A stretch of DNA of 64,000 nt, taken from contig NC_065919.1 in NCBI RefSeq assembly GCF_024586455.1, positions 30,232,839 through 30,296,838 of the forward strand, read 5' to 3'. Each line of letters starts with the position of its first letter. The first letter of the stretch is position 1. This DNA is from Bactrocera neohumeralis (taxonomy: Eukaryota > Arthropoda > Insecta > Diptera > Tephritidae). Shown piece by piece: positions 11,635-23,393 of the stretch. The notes under the pieces are model-generated. The model worked only from the letters and a program-made list of their open reading frames with translations, made no database searches and was not told the DNA's origin. The position numbers and the translations under genes are program-made.

Positions 11635-13452
11635 CTATTTAGCGATACTACTTTGTTCGACCTTTGTCGCTATAACATTTTCTACTTTCTGCTTTCGTCG
11701 GGAACGCATTCGTTTTGTTCGTGCCCTAGCAGTGGTAGCAACTTGACCAGGACTCGCGGTCGTAGTTGCCGGCGAAATTGGCATAACCACAACTGAGAGC
11801 TGTGCGGGCTTACCATTCGTCGTACTCTCAGTTCTTGGGTTTAAATCGTAGAGTAAACTTAACAGTTCCACCACTTTAGCCTTATTTTCTTCGGCTGTAT
11901 TGCTTAGAGACGATCTTAGCTGCGACATTGCGTTAAATTTTACCGGTACGGTGACAGGTGCAGCGCCACTGTGCTTTCTAGCACTACTGCTCTTGAATTT
12001 ACCACGCATGGCATATGGACTGAGTGTAACTTCCTCAGAGTTTTTCTTTAAATGTCTCAACTCATCGTTCACAACATGCACATGCTCTTTAATAGAGTAG
12101 TTCAGGTCCGGTAATTTTTTTCCAAATGCTTTACCCTTACTCTTGTTTGACAATTTTTTACTTTTCCGGTCCTTATCATGCATCGGGATACCTGGCGGAG
12201 TATAGCGTTTAAAATACTGTTCGTTAGTTTCCTTCGAAACTCTATTGTTTTTTTCCTGATCGTATTCACCGCTTTCCATAGCTAAAGCCAGTTTACCGCT
12301 GTTCAAATACTGCCAATGATGCGACTTAGTCAGATACTTGGATTCATACCCTTTGGCCTCCATTTCCCGTAACCACTCTTCGAATTGGTTATCATACCTG
12401 CATCGTTTGGAGTTCGAGTTTGAAGCCGATACTGCCGTTTTTGAAGGCATCCTCGTCGCTTCATCCTTCTGTACACTCTCGTAAAAATGCAATGCCTTGA
12501 TATTCGATTTTATGTTGCCCAAAATTCGATCTCGACACTTGTCACAGCACGTTTGCATCTGTTGCTTAATAAGCTCCAACACGGTTCTGAGCTCACTTTC
12601 AGATGTTTGCGTTTCATTCACATTTGAAACGTTTGCGTGCTGCGAATCTGTAGGATCGACAATAGCCGGCGGAAAACTATTATTTTCTACGGATTTCATA
12701 TGATCCTGTTTTCTTTTCAGAATTTCACATTCTTGTAGTTGAATTTGTTGCATTTGGGGTTGTACGTTAACTGGTTCACGAACAGCACTGTCGATGATCT
12801 TATGATTGTTGCGCTGGCTATGTTGATCAGCTACATAAGGGGTAGGTTCTGAAAACACCTGCAAATGAGTAGGAACGTGGTTCAAAATAGGCATTTGGAC
12901 GCCATCGTAATACGCTTCATTGTTATGTCTCTCAATGGTGGTGGCGTCTTCACCGCCTGTGTTGATCTCCATTGGCGCTTTATTCGCCTCCTCCAAAGCA
13001 GCCCGAATGGAAGCGGCATTGTAACGCATCAGAGCTTCCGCCGGATCTTCATCGGGGTTCAACGTTATCTCTTTTAATGAGTCCTTATACGTTTTACGTA
13101 ACGCATTTAAAGAATTTGCGTCAATCGCTTGCAGCGTGCCATAATTAGCGTTTCGTTTATGCCTTATGCAGTCTCCTTTGTAAGTTTTACCTTTAGCTAA
13201 AATACTGTTTAGTCTTAACTTACAATCTAACCTTGTTAACTTTGACGAAGTTGTGGTTGCCGAAGTTGTAGGCGTTGTTATTGTAGTTGTTGTGGTAGAT
13301 TTTGGCTTATCAGTAATTGAAGATGTTTCCGTCTGCGATGTTGGTTGTTTTTGATTAATGTTTTCAGTGGCCGATGACGTTTCCTGGTAAGTTGTTGTAC
13401 TTGGCACAACTGTGGTATTAACGGGGTTGCGGTCTATGTCGGACATCATTTT
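11635..13452 (-). CDS. dec-1: dec-1 alternative 3' coding exon, long form
   Basis: This exon begins at a GCATTTCAG acceptor and reads KMMSDIDRNP on through 605 residues to a stop. The GTGAGC donor at 14370 and this acceptor are both phase 0, so the exon fuses in frame after ...HSQM of the main dec-1 exon and yields a precursor of about 1746 residues. The N-terminal 90 residues are Thr/Ser-rich and O-glycosylation-like, followed by a basic IRHKRN site that could be a furin-type cut. The middle holds a CCDKC cysteine cluster, and the C-terminus has an RTKRMRSRRKQK basic stretch. This matches the known production of longer fc125/fc177-type proteins by alternative splicing in Drosophila. I cannot say which named isoform it corresponds to, and I do not recognise a domain. 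Confidence 0.75.
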   Translation of the reverse strand, partial: KMMSDIDRNPVNTTVVPSTTTYQETSSATENINQKQPTSQTETSSITDKPKSTTTTTITTPTTSATTTSSKLTRLDCKLRLNSILAKGKTYKGDCIRHKRNANYGTLQAIDANSLNALRKTYKDSLKEITLNPDEDPAEALMRYNAASIRAALEEANKAPMEINTGGEDATTIERHNNEAYYDGVQMPILNHVPTHLQVFSEPTPYVADQHSQRNNHKIIDSAVREPVNVQPQMQQIQLQECEILKRKQDHMKSVENNSFPPAIVDPTDSQHANVSNVNETQTSESELRTVLELIKQQMQTCCDKCRDRILGNIKSNIKALHFYESVQKDEATRMPSKTAVSASNSNSKRCRYDNQFEEWLREMEAKGYESKYLTKSHHWQYLNSGKLALAMESGEYDQEKNNRVSKETNEQYFKRYTPPGIPMHDKDRKSKKLSNKSKGKAFGKKLPDLNYSIKEHVHVVNDELRHLKKNSEEVTLSPYAMRGKFKSSSARKHSGAAPVTVPVKFNAMSQLRSSLSNTAEENKAKVVELLSLLYDLNPRTESTTNGKPAQLSVVVMPISPATTTASPGQVATTARARTKRMRSRRKQKVENVIATKVEQSSIAK

Positions 13453-14349
13453 CTGAAATGCGTCACCTGTTAATGATATGAAATTTGCACGGAAACCAAA
13501 AACAAAATTTTGATGAGCATGAGTGAAGTAATTAGTAACTAAATGATAAATGATAAATGATATAGAATGAATATGATCTATCTACTATCACTATAAAACA
13601 CGTTACAGATATGGAAATAGGCTATTCATAAAGGTATTCTCAAGATATACGGCATTTTCAATATCTACTTGTATGTGTGAAATCGAAACGATGACAGTTG
13701 ATCATTAATTAATATCTCTTCTTAAAGATATGTACATATATTCAGCTTGCGCCAGCTATAGTTTAGAGGTGAAATTAATGGAGTCGAGATAGATCGTTAG
13801 CCTTATTTAATGGATATGTTTTGTGTCGCTAAGTACCGAAGTTATTCCTGCGGCAATAAAATCTATGTAACTGAAACAGGTGCGGACTTTTATCCGACCA
13901 AGGACTGCCACCTTAGCAACAATTTTAATATTATTTTTAAATAATCTTTCCTGTTGGGACAAGTACAGCGGATCGCCAGACACTTTTAAATAGCGACCCC
14001 ACTTCTGAGTGAACATTTTTAGTCCCTTTTTGTTTTCCGACAATATCAAGTTTCGGCTTTAGAAAAAGAAGTCCAAAAACATCCAGGAATGGTTTAAACG
14101 CCAATTATAGATAAAAAATGTACATATATATTTCAGGTCTACAGACACTGACCTATACGTTAATATTTTTGCCAAATACACAGAACCATATATTCAACCT
14201 TTTATCAATACAGAAACAAGCTGACGGTGGTAACAAATATTGAAATTATGGTAATTCGATATTGGATATTCAAAAGTCTAAGATTTAAGCAAACTACGAG
14301 TCCACGACAATACTATAAGAGGCACTACAGATGTGATAATCACAAGTAC

Positions 14350-17300
14350 TTAATGATTAAAATTGCTCACCATTTGTGAGTGCTCCTGAAGCATTGCTCT
14401 TATTTCATCATCTCCAACAGCAGTTCTGTAAGATCCGCTACTGTAGCTTCCTGCGGCACTTGCACCGTAGCTTCCATAACTTGGTGCATTTCCAGCATAG
14501 GCGTTAGGCGTACCATAACTTTCACTACCACCGCTACCATAACTCGCCCCATAGCTGGGTTTGCTGCTTGAGCCATAGCCTGAACTTCCACCGCCATAGC
14601 CACCAGTGTTATAAGTCGATGGACGGCCACCGGCATTGTAATAGTAATTAATAATTGTCGGTCTCAAGCCAGAATGTGATCCATGTTTTTGTTTTTTCCC
14701 TTTATCATGGCCTCCACCCAGTCCAAGCATATCGAATTCATCAAAAGCGGAGCCGCCTGATCGATCAAATGAGTCAGTGGGGAAGAGAGTAATATTGTCG
14801 CGTAATATACCAAATAGATTACCTTTAAATCGAGCTTTTCCAGCATTCTCAGACATTTGTGGCGTAGCCTCACCGACTACGTTTTGTTCTTCGGTGTGCC
14901 GTTGCATATCCGGCGACATTTGTTGCAACATCATGGTACCGTCTTGTGTACCCATTTGCGGCATTTCCTCGGTCTGAGGTTGTTGCGATATCATAGGCGT
15001 GTGTTGCATTAGTATAGGCAGCTGCTGCATCGCTACCCGAGGATTTTGCATCATCATCGGTATTTGCTGCGCTACCGTCCGGGGCTCTTGCATCGTCCTT
15101 GACATCTGACGCATTTCCATTGGAGCTTGTTGGGCTTCCATATGTGGTTGTTGCATCATAGGCATCGGTATATGCTGCATCTCATTTGGAGCTTGCTGCG
15201 CTAGCATCTGAGGCATCTGCTGTTGTTGCATCATTGGCATCGGCATCTGTTGTATCTCCATTGGAACTTGTTGTGCTACCATCTGAGGCATCTGTAGTTG
15301 TTGCATCATTGGGATCGGCATCTGTTGTATCTCCATTGGAAGTTGTTGTGCTACCATCTGAGGCATCTGCTGTTGTTGCATTATTGGCATCGGCATCTGT
15401 TGAATCTGCATTGGCGCTTGCTGTGCTAGCATCTGTGGCTCTTGAATTTGTTCCATAGGTGTTTGCTGTGCTACCATCCGCGGCTCTTGCATCGTCCTTG
15501 ACATCTGTCGCATCTCCATTGGAGCTTGGGGGGCTGACATATGTGGTTGTTGCATTATTGGCATCGGTATATGTTGCAACTCCTTTGGAGCTTGCTGCGC
15601 TACCATCTGAGGCATCTGTTGTTGTTGCATCATTGACATCGGCATGTGTTGTAATTCCATTGGAGCTTGCTTCGCTACCATTTGAGGCATCTCATGTTGT
15701 TGCATCATTGGCATCTGCTGCATCATCATAGGCTGCTGTATTGCTACTTGTGGCTTTGGCTCCGCCCACATTTGTCTCATTTGCATTAACTGGGGATCCT
15801 GTTTAAAAGCTTTTGCATCTGAATTCCGATTTTCTTCATTCAGCCACTGTCTATTCATTGGCGTCTTTGCATCGGATGGCCACTTACGTTCTGTTGTTTT
15901 GGAAGTATCTCCGGTAGCTTGATTACCATCTAATTCCGGGTCGCCTGATGGCTTATTACTCTCTGAAGATTCCAACATTCGAATTCCATTATCACTTGCC
16001 ATGCGATATGCATAGGCCATCAAGCGCACAATGTCATCTCTTGACATTTGTCGTGGAGCCATCATTGACTTAGAGGTTTGGCGTTTGATATTTATACCAC
16101 TTGGCGTATATATGGGCATCTTTCCAACTTCTTTGCGATTCGCAATTGCGGCTTTATGCAAAAGCTTTTTGACATAATCGTCATTCAAAGCTTTCTCAAT
16201 ATCAGAGCGGGTTATCTTATGAATTGGTATCTTACTCAACATACTAGTATGTGTGTTAGCATTAGCATCATCTTTAAAATTCTGCGACTTTGAGCCCAAT
16301 GACGCTGCACGCATTTCCTTAGCTTGACGTTCTATGTCCTGTAGGAGCTTCAATTCGGTCATAACTTGGCGTTGGAACGCTTTCAACTTTGTTTGTAGTT
16401 GCTTTTCTTCGACATTTTTCACTTTAGATGCATTGGGTTCTTTCACTCCAAGGTCATGAACGTTTTCAGATGAATCAGCGGGAATGCGGAACCACAAAAT
16501 TGGTAATTTCTTATGTAGAAGAGCTTTTTGTAAGGCCGACGTCATTTTCAATTCATCCATGTTCACATCCTTTTGCCTTTTCTGGTCATGGTCAGCTATG
16601 GAAATGGTATCCGGTTTGACACGAACTTCAGATATCTGTGAAGCTGCTGGTTCTGCATCTGATGCAGATGTGGATGGATCTAGCGATTGCAGCGGACGAA
16701 GATTAAATAAGCTGCCTCCCTGGCTCAGCATTTGGTTACTCGTATCTATGACAGACTGAAAGTTGGGTAGTTGAAATCCACCAGAAGCTACATCGGCATT
16801 AGCTTGTTGAAAGGCCTGGCCCAGCATTTGTGTACCTGCGTCCAAAGCTGATTGAAAATTTGGTAACTGGAAACCAGAACTTGAATCACTATTTGGTTGT
16901 TGCAAAGCCTGACCCAATAATTGTGTTCCTGCATCGAAGGCTGACTGAAAATTTGGAATTTGGAAGCCCGTAGGCGCTTGTGGTGCAGCACCGCCTGCAG
17001 AAGCAGCGGCTTCACCTTCCGCTTCCGGCAATGCTGAACCTACTGAAGGATCGGTGGATGGTGGTGCCTGCCCTAACATTGGAAGCTGTGACATATCTAA
17101 ACCGGGGAACTGTTGAAATGTTTGCGATAAAAGTTGACCCATCGTCTGAGAGAAATCTTGCGGCACAAATTGCTGTAATAACTGCCCAGCATTCTGCTGT
17201 AACAATTGATTGGGATTCTGTTGTTGCATTTGTTCCAATGACTGCGCTAACATCTGCCCAAAATCAGCTTGACCGAATTGAGCCAAGAACTGACTAAACA

Positions 17301-17925
17301 TATCATTTTGCCGAATTGTTCGTGCAGCTTCCTGATGTGCTGCTCTCATCGCAGCATTAGGATTACGGTCTTCAGCTAACACCAAAACAACCTTTGAATC
17401 GGCTGGCATCTCATCGCTCGCTGCAGCTCCTAATTGATGTGTTGAACCCAATAACGAGGGCGCGCCCAAAAGAGACGTGGCAGGGAACAAGTTACCCATT
17501 AGTAGTAAGGAGTTCAACGCCGGAAACATTGCACTAAACAAGTTGAATGGTGTTGGCAAGATAGACTGTCCTAGGATCGGTGGAAACAAAGACTGGCCCA
17601 CGATCTGTGAAGTAGAAGTAGACGATTTCGTCGTATAAATTTATTGCTAGAAAAGCACATTTCAAACCTGGTCTGCACCGCGTTCATCTTCGTCCTTTTC
17701 GGTTGTGAGGTCTGCAGGTGGCGTCAAGTCGATTGTGTCCTCATCTTGAGTCGTTTCCGCTGCTGCAGTTGTTGATTTGTCTTGGGACGATGCATTTGAG
17801 GACACCGATAAAGCCAGCAAAAATGCCAGCACCGCAAAATGTTTACACTACAATTAGGATATGCAATAATTTACCAACAACAAATAACGCATTCAGCATT
17901 TTTTTTTTATTCATACCCAAAACAT
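14350..17925 (-). CDS. dec-1: Defective chorion 1 (fc106-type isoform), eggshell protein
   Basis: Secreted follicle-cell protein needed to assemble the insect eggshell; in Drosophila it is cut into several pieces after secretion. Exons read 17925-17917 (Met-Phe-Trp only), 17847-17668 and 17604-14350, giving about 1147 residues. Introns are 69 and 63 bases with GTATGA and GTTTGA donors, and all junctions are phase 0. Residues 1-25 form a signal peptide with a hydrophobic FAVLAFLLALSV core. The conserved dec-1 blocks are present: a KVVLVLAEDR segment, the ILWFRIP to IHKITRSDIEKALNDDYV region, and a Gly/Ser/Tyr-rich tail after TIINYYY ending near YRTAVGDDEIRAML. About 20 bases before the stop, an ATG|GTGAGC donor lets longer isoforms skip this terminus. 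The assignment rests on recognising these blocks in Drosophila dec-1. The Met/Gln repeat differs in sequence from Drosophila, as expected for a fast-evolving eggshell protein. Confidence 0.9.
15080..15745 (-). repeat. Met/Gln-rich coding repeat array of dec-1
   Basis: In-frame array inside dec-1 exon 3, about residues 680-910 of the precursor. Units of roughly 22-28 residues alternate variants of QQAPMEIQQMPMPMMQQ with QMPQMVA. Several copies are nearly identical at DNA level (around 15190-15420 and 15560-15720), suggesting recent slippage or unequal exchange. Drosophila dec-1 has a Gln/Met repeat in the same place but with a different consensus, so repeat identity is not conserved while position and composition are. 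Confidence 0.85.
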
Positions 17926-17979
17926 GGCTCCAACGCATTTACGATCACTCGGTCGCGTTTAAAATTTGAACACACACAC

Positions 17980-18042
17980 GCACTGATGGTATTTTCAGTA
18001 GTCTTATATTAAATCTCCTTTTATCCTGCAGTTATAAATATC
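17980..18042 (-). promoter_or_regulatory. Candidate dec-1 core promoter
   Basis: Upstream of the dec-1 start codon the minus strand carries TATTTATA (18040-18033), a second AT element TATAAG (18008-18003), and an initiator-like ATCAGT (17988-17983). The spacing from TATAAG to the initiator is about 20 bases and from TATTTATA about 45, so neither pair is ideal. Start site is unproven. Confidence 0.3.
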
Positions 18043-18996
18043 CTTTTAGTCTTGTCTCACTTGTATCACTTGCTTAATAATCCGTTTGTATTGCACTAGA
18101 TACCTGACACTGGACACCGGCACACGCTCGCCAACGCGTTCAACTTCTGACTAACCGTAATCGCTTGGCCCGCATACACAAATAGATTTTTTGCGATCAA
18201 ATAAATTGCAGACGTCGAATATTTTATTCTGACATTATTATTGTAAAAGCGAAAAAAGTGGCAAGTGGTTTCGCCAACGTTTTGTTTTTTATTTCGGTTT
18301 GTTATTTTCTTTTTGCGCCCAATTTCAGCCAAACGGCAGGCAGCTGAAACTGCAAAAAACACAGTAAAAACAATAGTGAAGGTTCTGAAATCGTTGAGCA
18401 AAGGCCAGCAGCGAATGGCCCAAAATTGCACGCACCAAATAAGAAAGCCGTCTGTACGTACTTTTTTGTATGCAATTCCGTGCTTTCTTCAAAAATAAAA
18501 GTTTTATGCATCAGTACATGCACACACACACATAACTGCATACGAACCACTGAAAAAAATAACAATTACAATAATCGTAACCAATTGACAATAATAATTT
18601 TTTGCACAGTAAGCGGGAGTTAGACACGCATACATGTGTATATTTTGCCATAAATTAACCGACATGTATGTATGTATGTATATGAGTATAGCACATTTCC
18701 GCATATGTACAAATAGTGAGAAAACTACATATGTACATATGTATGGGCATTTCCACCATATAGAAGAAGGCTCACCACGAACAAAATATTGAAAGTATTA
18801 AAAGCTAATGCATATTTAATTTGGAAAAAATACTCAGTTCTTCCTAGAAAATTTTTCAGATAAAGAAATTAAAATTGCTAAAATTTTGTTTCGTCATTTT
18901 CATTATCGCAGCACATCTATTGTCGAAGACCACGGCTGTGGCAGGTTAAACTCCTACCTGTCCAAAAAAAACCCTGACATACAAAACATATGTATA

Positions 18997-20480
18997 TTGT
19001 GACAAAAAAGCACCCGGAAATTGTAATTAAATTTATTTCAAAAAATGTATTTTGCTAAGATGGCAAGACTGTCCTCAATTACTATGCCAAATATGAGAGC
19101 GATCTGTCGACCAGTTTGTTTACAGCAGTTCCTTAAGGGGTTTGGGGGAAACCAGAATTTTCAAAAAATTAATTTTCGTGAAGTGTAATATCTTAAAAAT
19201 ATTCTCAGAAAATTTCACGTTGATCCGATTAGGTTTTGAGTTATTCGACAAATAAAAAAGAGAGCTCGGGCACTTCAAAGCGCTCAGGGAAACTTTAAAC
19301 GCGTTTTTCTCAAAACTATGTTTTTTGAACTGGCGACAACTGTAACTCGGAAACCGCTCAGTAGATTTTAATGAAATTTATACAGCTTTTAGAATACATA
19401 ATAAACCCAGACCTGATCGAAGGATTTTTTATTTTCAAAAATTTCGATTTTTTAAGACCAATTAACTGTTGATTTTTCTTTTGAATTTTTGAATTTCCTG
19501 AGGCCGCCATTTTGTTAATTTTTGAAAAAAAATCCTTCGATCAGACCCAGCATTATCTATTTATAAAACTAATATTTTTCGTCCGATTGATTTGAGATGA
19601 ATCTCTAAGGACTTATGGTTGTCACCGCAAGTACCTTTTTTGGAACTGGGTCAACACAAACAACTATAACTTTGGATATTAAATTTTGTTTTTTTTTTTT
19701 TTAATTTTCGTAGCTTCAAATCAACATATTCTATAATAATGCCTTATTACTGCTTTTGTAAAATAACACGATAGCAAAAAAAAATACTGAAAATTCTCAT
19801 TTTTTCGTGCCTCTGACTACCCCTAACCCCTTAAGTCGGTACACCTCAGTAGTGCGTTGCGATTTTTACAATGGCTTAAAATATCGAACAAAGAATTTGT
19901 CCCTAATTTTGTATTTTTAACCAAATTTCGTGTGCGGAATCGTTGCGAATGTTGGAAAAGCTGTTGTTAACATGATTTACAAGCCTACGAGTGGTCCAAG
20001 GTTGAAGATACACCTCGTACTGGACGACCTTCAACCTCTTCAACTGTTGAAGTGTATATCCTACACAGTGCACATGAAAATCGTCAGGCAAGTGTTAGAA
20101 GGATGGCAAGAGACCTCGACATTTCTTACGAGTCCAATGATTTTGGAAAGTTGGTCTCTTAAAGCATGCTTAAACAGTCGAATTCCGATTCCACGTTCAT
20201 GGTTTACGTTATAACTGCCGATGAAGCATGAGTTTATGAGTATGACGTGCAAACAATCATCGGAATAGAACCCGTTTTCAGTCAATCGAAGAGATAAAAC
20301 AAAATTCGCTAAAGGAGCGGAAGGCCATCCCAAAAACTGCTTATGAAAAGTGTTTCGAGGACTGGAAAAATCGTTGGCATAAGTGTATTACATCTGGTGG
20401 GGATAGGACAAAATAAATATTGATGAATAATTATATATTTTGCGTTTTATTTACAATTTCCGGGTACTTTTTTGTCACAA
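18997..20480 (+). mobile_element. Decayed mariner interrupted by a TTAA MITE
   Basis: Inverted ends TTGTGACAAAAAAGCACCCG (18997) and TTGTGACAAAAAAGTACCCG (reverse strand, ending 20480), with TATA/TGTA flanks. Removing the 19137-19830 insert leaves about 790 bases. Frames around 19985-20430 hold a degenerate helix-turn-helix (EDTPRTGRPSTSST in one frame) and no intact catalytic region. Orientation is inferred from that segment. Confidence 0.75.
19137..19830. mobile_element. TTAA-flanked MITE inside the mariner copy
   Basis: Flanked by TTAA on both sides (19133-19136, 19831-19834). Imperfect inverted ends are GGGGTTTGGGGGAAACC and, reverse complement on the right, GGGGTTAGGGGTAGTCA. 694 bases, no coding frame. 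TTAA duplication suggests piggyBac-type mobilisation (inference). Confidence 0.75.
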
Positions 20481-21001
20481 TGTATGTTCGGTATATAACG
20501 GCTCCCAGCATGACACTAATCACCTGTTTGCATGCCCAATGAAGATAAGATAAGAAATGAAACCAACTCACTTAACACCCCTCTCCCTATGGTCCGAACC
20601 TAATGATTTCGATTAAAGTTAACTTAATGCTTTTCCCTAGGAAAAATCTAAATAATCGCTACAGCAATTGAGAATTCCGATCCCGGTAGGGGTTGTCCCC
20701 GATCGCACCTCTCTTTCCTTCACTTGAACGGGATATTATAAGAGGATTCTGCTTTCCGGAAGGTAATTACTATGGCCAGTGTATGATTTAAAAAACACAG
20801 AATACAACTGAGTTTGAATATTTAAAAAGCACCAATTAAATTTGTGACAGAAATTGTAAAATGATAAATAAAAAATAATAACGTTCATTGAAATTTAAAA
20901 TCGCTATTTACTTGGGAGAGGAATTAAGATGTTGCTACAAAGTACAGTAGTTTTGCCTTACAAGCTTTGTGACGAATATGTCTGTCAGTGACTATTATTT
21001 A

Positions 21002-21899
21002 CAAGGTGCGTTCCAGAGTAAACAGGGCTTAAAAAAAAACAGAACAAGTGGTTTTTTCGGCAAAATCAATTTATTTTATTCATAATAGTCTCTGCTTCAA
21101 TACAGCGGTCCAAAAGCATGTCGAACGAGTGTTTTAGCTCGTTGGCTGGTATGGCGACCAGTATGCCGGTGCAAGCCTTTTGAATGTCCTCTACGTCTGC
21201 ATAATGCTTTCCTTTCATGGGCAAATGCATTTTTCCGAAAAGGAAGAAGTCGCACGGTGTCATATCAGGGGGGAAAATGTGATTTTTGGTAAAATAATCG
21301 GTCACAAACGTCGATCGATGAGAGTATTTTTTGGTCGTCAGTCAATTTGTGCGGAACAAACCGTGCACACACCTTTCGTAAGCCCAAATGTTCGGTCAAA
21401 ATGCGATAAATCGACGTTTTGGAGATGTTCAATTCCATTTCCATCAATTTCAATAATGATTTCGACTGATTTTTAATGAATTCACGGACAGTTTCGATGG
21501 AATTTCCAGTCTTCACGGATTTTGATTGGCCCGCATGTTGATCGTCATTTATGTTCCCACGACCACTTTGAAAACGTTGAAACCACTCGTGCAGTCTGCT
21601 ACAGGATAGGCAATCATCGCCATAAAGTTGTTTCATCAATTGAAACGTTTCAGTAAAAGTTTTACCAATTTTAAAACAAAATTTAAAGTTGGTTCGTTGT
21701 TCGAAGCTCATTTTCGCACCGGTAACACAAACATACTGACACTTAAAACGCAATAACTTCACTTCCAATCGATGAAATGTCATGAAATTCTCACAATCGA
21801 TAAAGATATCAGATTCTAATGCACCAGTCGACATATAGATGGCGCCACCAGGGGGCGCTAGATTCAAAAAGTCCTGTTTACTTTGGAATGCACCATGTG
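21002..21899 (-). mobile_element. mariner element with internally deleted transposase
   Basis: Ends AGGTGCGTTCCAGAGTAAAC (left) and, on the reverse strand, GGTGCATTCCAAAGTAAAC (right), next to TA. The frame from 21711 reads MSFEQRTNFKFCFKIGKT through a full paired-HTH region to RKVCARFVPHKLTDDQK, then jumps near 21290 to TDYFTKNHIFPPDMTPCDFF and the C-terminus. The middle third with the first two catalytic Asp residues is gone and the join is frameshifted, so the copy cannot encode active transposase. Confidence 0.85.
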
Positions 21900-21944
21900 T
21901 ACATATATTCTCGAGTGTACCTGAGCAATTTCCAAACTAATGCA

Positions 21945-22275
21945 AACGACGAATATCGCATTCGATAGAACGATGAGCTGTATGAAATATGCGACGACAT
22001 TGACATAGTTCAGCGAATTAAGAGACAGCGGCTACGCTGGCTAAGTCATGTCGTCCGAATGAACGAACACAGCTCTGAAAATATTCGACGCAGTATCCGC
22101 CGAGGGTAACAGAGGAAGACCTTCACTTCATTGAAAAGACCAGGTGGAGAAGGATCTGGCTTCGATGGAATCACCAATTGGCACCAAGCAAAGAAAAGGA
22201 AGAACGACTAGCGCGCTATTGTAAACTCGGCTACAGTCGCGTAATCGGTGTTTACGCTAATCAAGAAGAAGATAT
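21945..22275 (+). pseudogene. 3' fragment of the RTE-like LINE
   Basis: Strong DNA match to 8680-9020: GACGAATATCGCATTCGATA, the QRLRWLSHVVRMNEH coding region, and an ending TCAAGAAGAAGA. It contains small deletions relative to that copy. It lies just outside the mariner at 21002-21899. Confidence 0.75.
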
Positions 22276-22534
22276 GTATGTACCAAAAATAAATTACTTA
22301 ACAAAGGGAAGATAACCTACACAAGAGTATTCCTTATACGCTCTGGAACAAACGGTGTCAAGTCAGACGGCTGCCCAGAAAAGGAAAGCATTAGTAGATC
22401 AGAATAATTTAAAAAATTTGTAGAATTGGAAAACAGAAGGTCTTATAAAATAAATAAAACACTAAAATTCAGTCAAAATGGGTTGTTCTTTTTTTGTTGT
22501 GCAGTGCCATAACTAAGCACTAAATTAAGATATA

Positions 22535-23192
22535 CAGGGGTGTTGTGGAGTCCGATTTGCTTAGCTGTCAGAATTGCAAACCAATTCTGATTTTCAATAG
22601 TGCCATATAATCTGTTTGGATGTTCGTCTTTTCGTACATACGCAAAACCAATATTCGAATCAGCTGTGTACTAATGTGGCAAATCTTGTGAAAGCAATTC
22701 TAATCAAATTTACAATGAGTTCAAGATCACAGTATATTTACTTCTGTGTTACTTTATCATATCATATCACATTATCGACTAAATAAATACACATTTTGTA
22801 TGGTGTTAAGTGTCATAGAACCACATTTGCAGCCATCCTTTTATGTCTGGATTTCTTTCCATAAATTCAATTAACATGGTATTTTGTGTTCTGTTCTTAT
22901 GTTTTCCCCTATAAAAGATAAAGTTAATTAATACGTAACAATGAAATAAATTAATTTCTTAGCTTACATTTTTTCAACCGTCTAACAGCACACCGAAATA
23001 ACAACGCAATATTCACATTTATTAGCTATTATCTTCTTGCTTTATTTCTGATATCAAAACCTATAAAATTGGTTTCGATGACACCCAAAACCGACACAAA
23101 TTCTAGTTCGAACATTAAACCCATAATATCTGAATTCATGACACCTACTACTTTTTTTTATCGGTTTCAATTCTGATTCCACAACACCCCTG
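22535..23192. mobile_element. hAT-like MITE
   Basis: Inverted ends CAGGGGTGTTGTGGAGTC (left) and CAGGGGTGTTGTGGAATC (reverse strand, right). CAGGGG-type ends are characteristic of hAT elements. Interior sequence repeats variants of GATGACACC and CATGACACC near the right end (subterminal repeats). No coding frame. No clear 8-base target duplication remains. Confidence 0.65.
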
Positions 23193-23393
23193 GTAGTATT
23201 CCTCTGACATTTTTATGTTACAGTGTGAAAATTGGTGAAATCGGTCTACTACCACACCTACTTCTCATATAACACAGTCTTAAATTCCATCTGATTCTTC
23301 AATTAATGTACCGGGATAAAACTTTGCACGAATAATGCGGTTAGAGTAAACCACCTTATGGTCAAAAAATTGTCCAAATCCAACAAAAAACTG

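Noticed and set aside
15186..15731. Plus-strand frames of Ala/Ser/Val-rich sequence opposite dec-1
   Set aside because: They are the antisense reading of the Met/Gln repeat of dec-1; no independent start context or splice support.
18096..18740. Several 60-110 codon frames upstream of dec-1 as a possible gene
   Set aside because: Frames overlap on both strands, have no motif, and lack compatible splice partners; likely 5' flank of dec-1.
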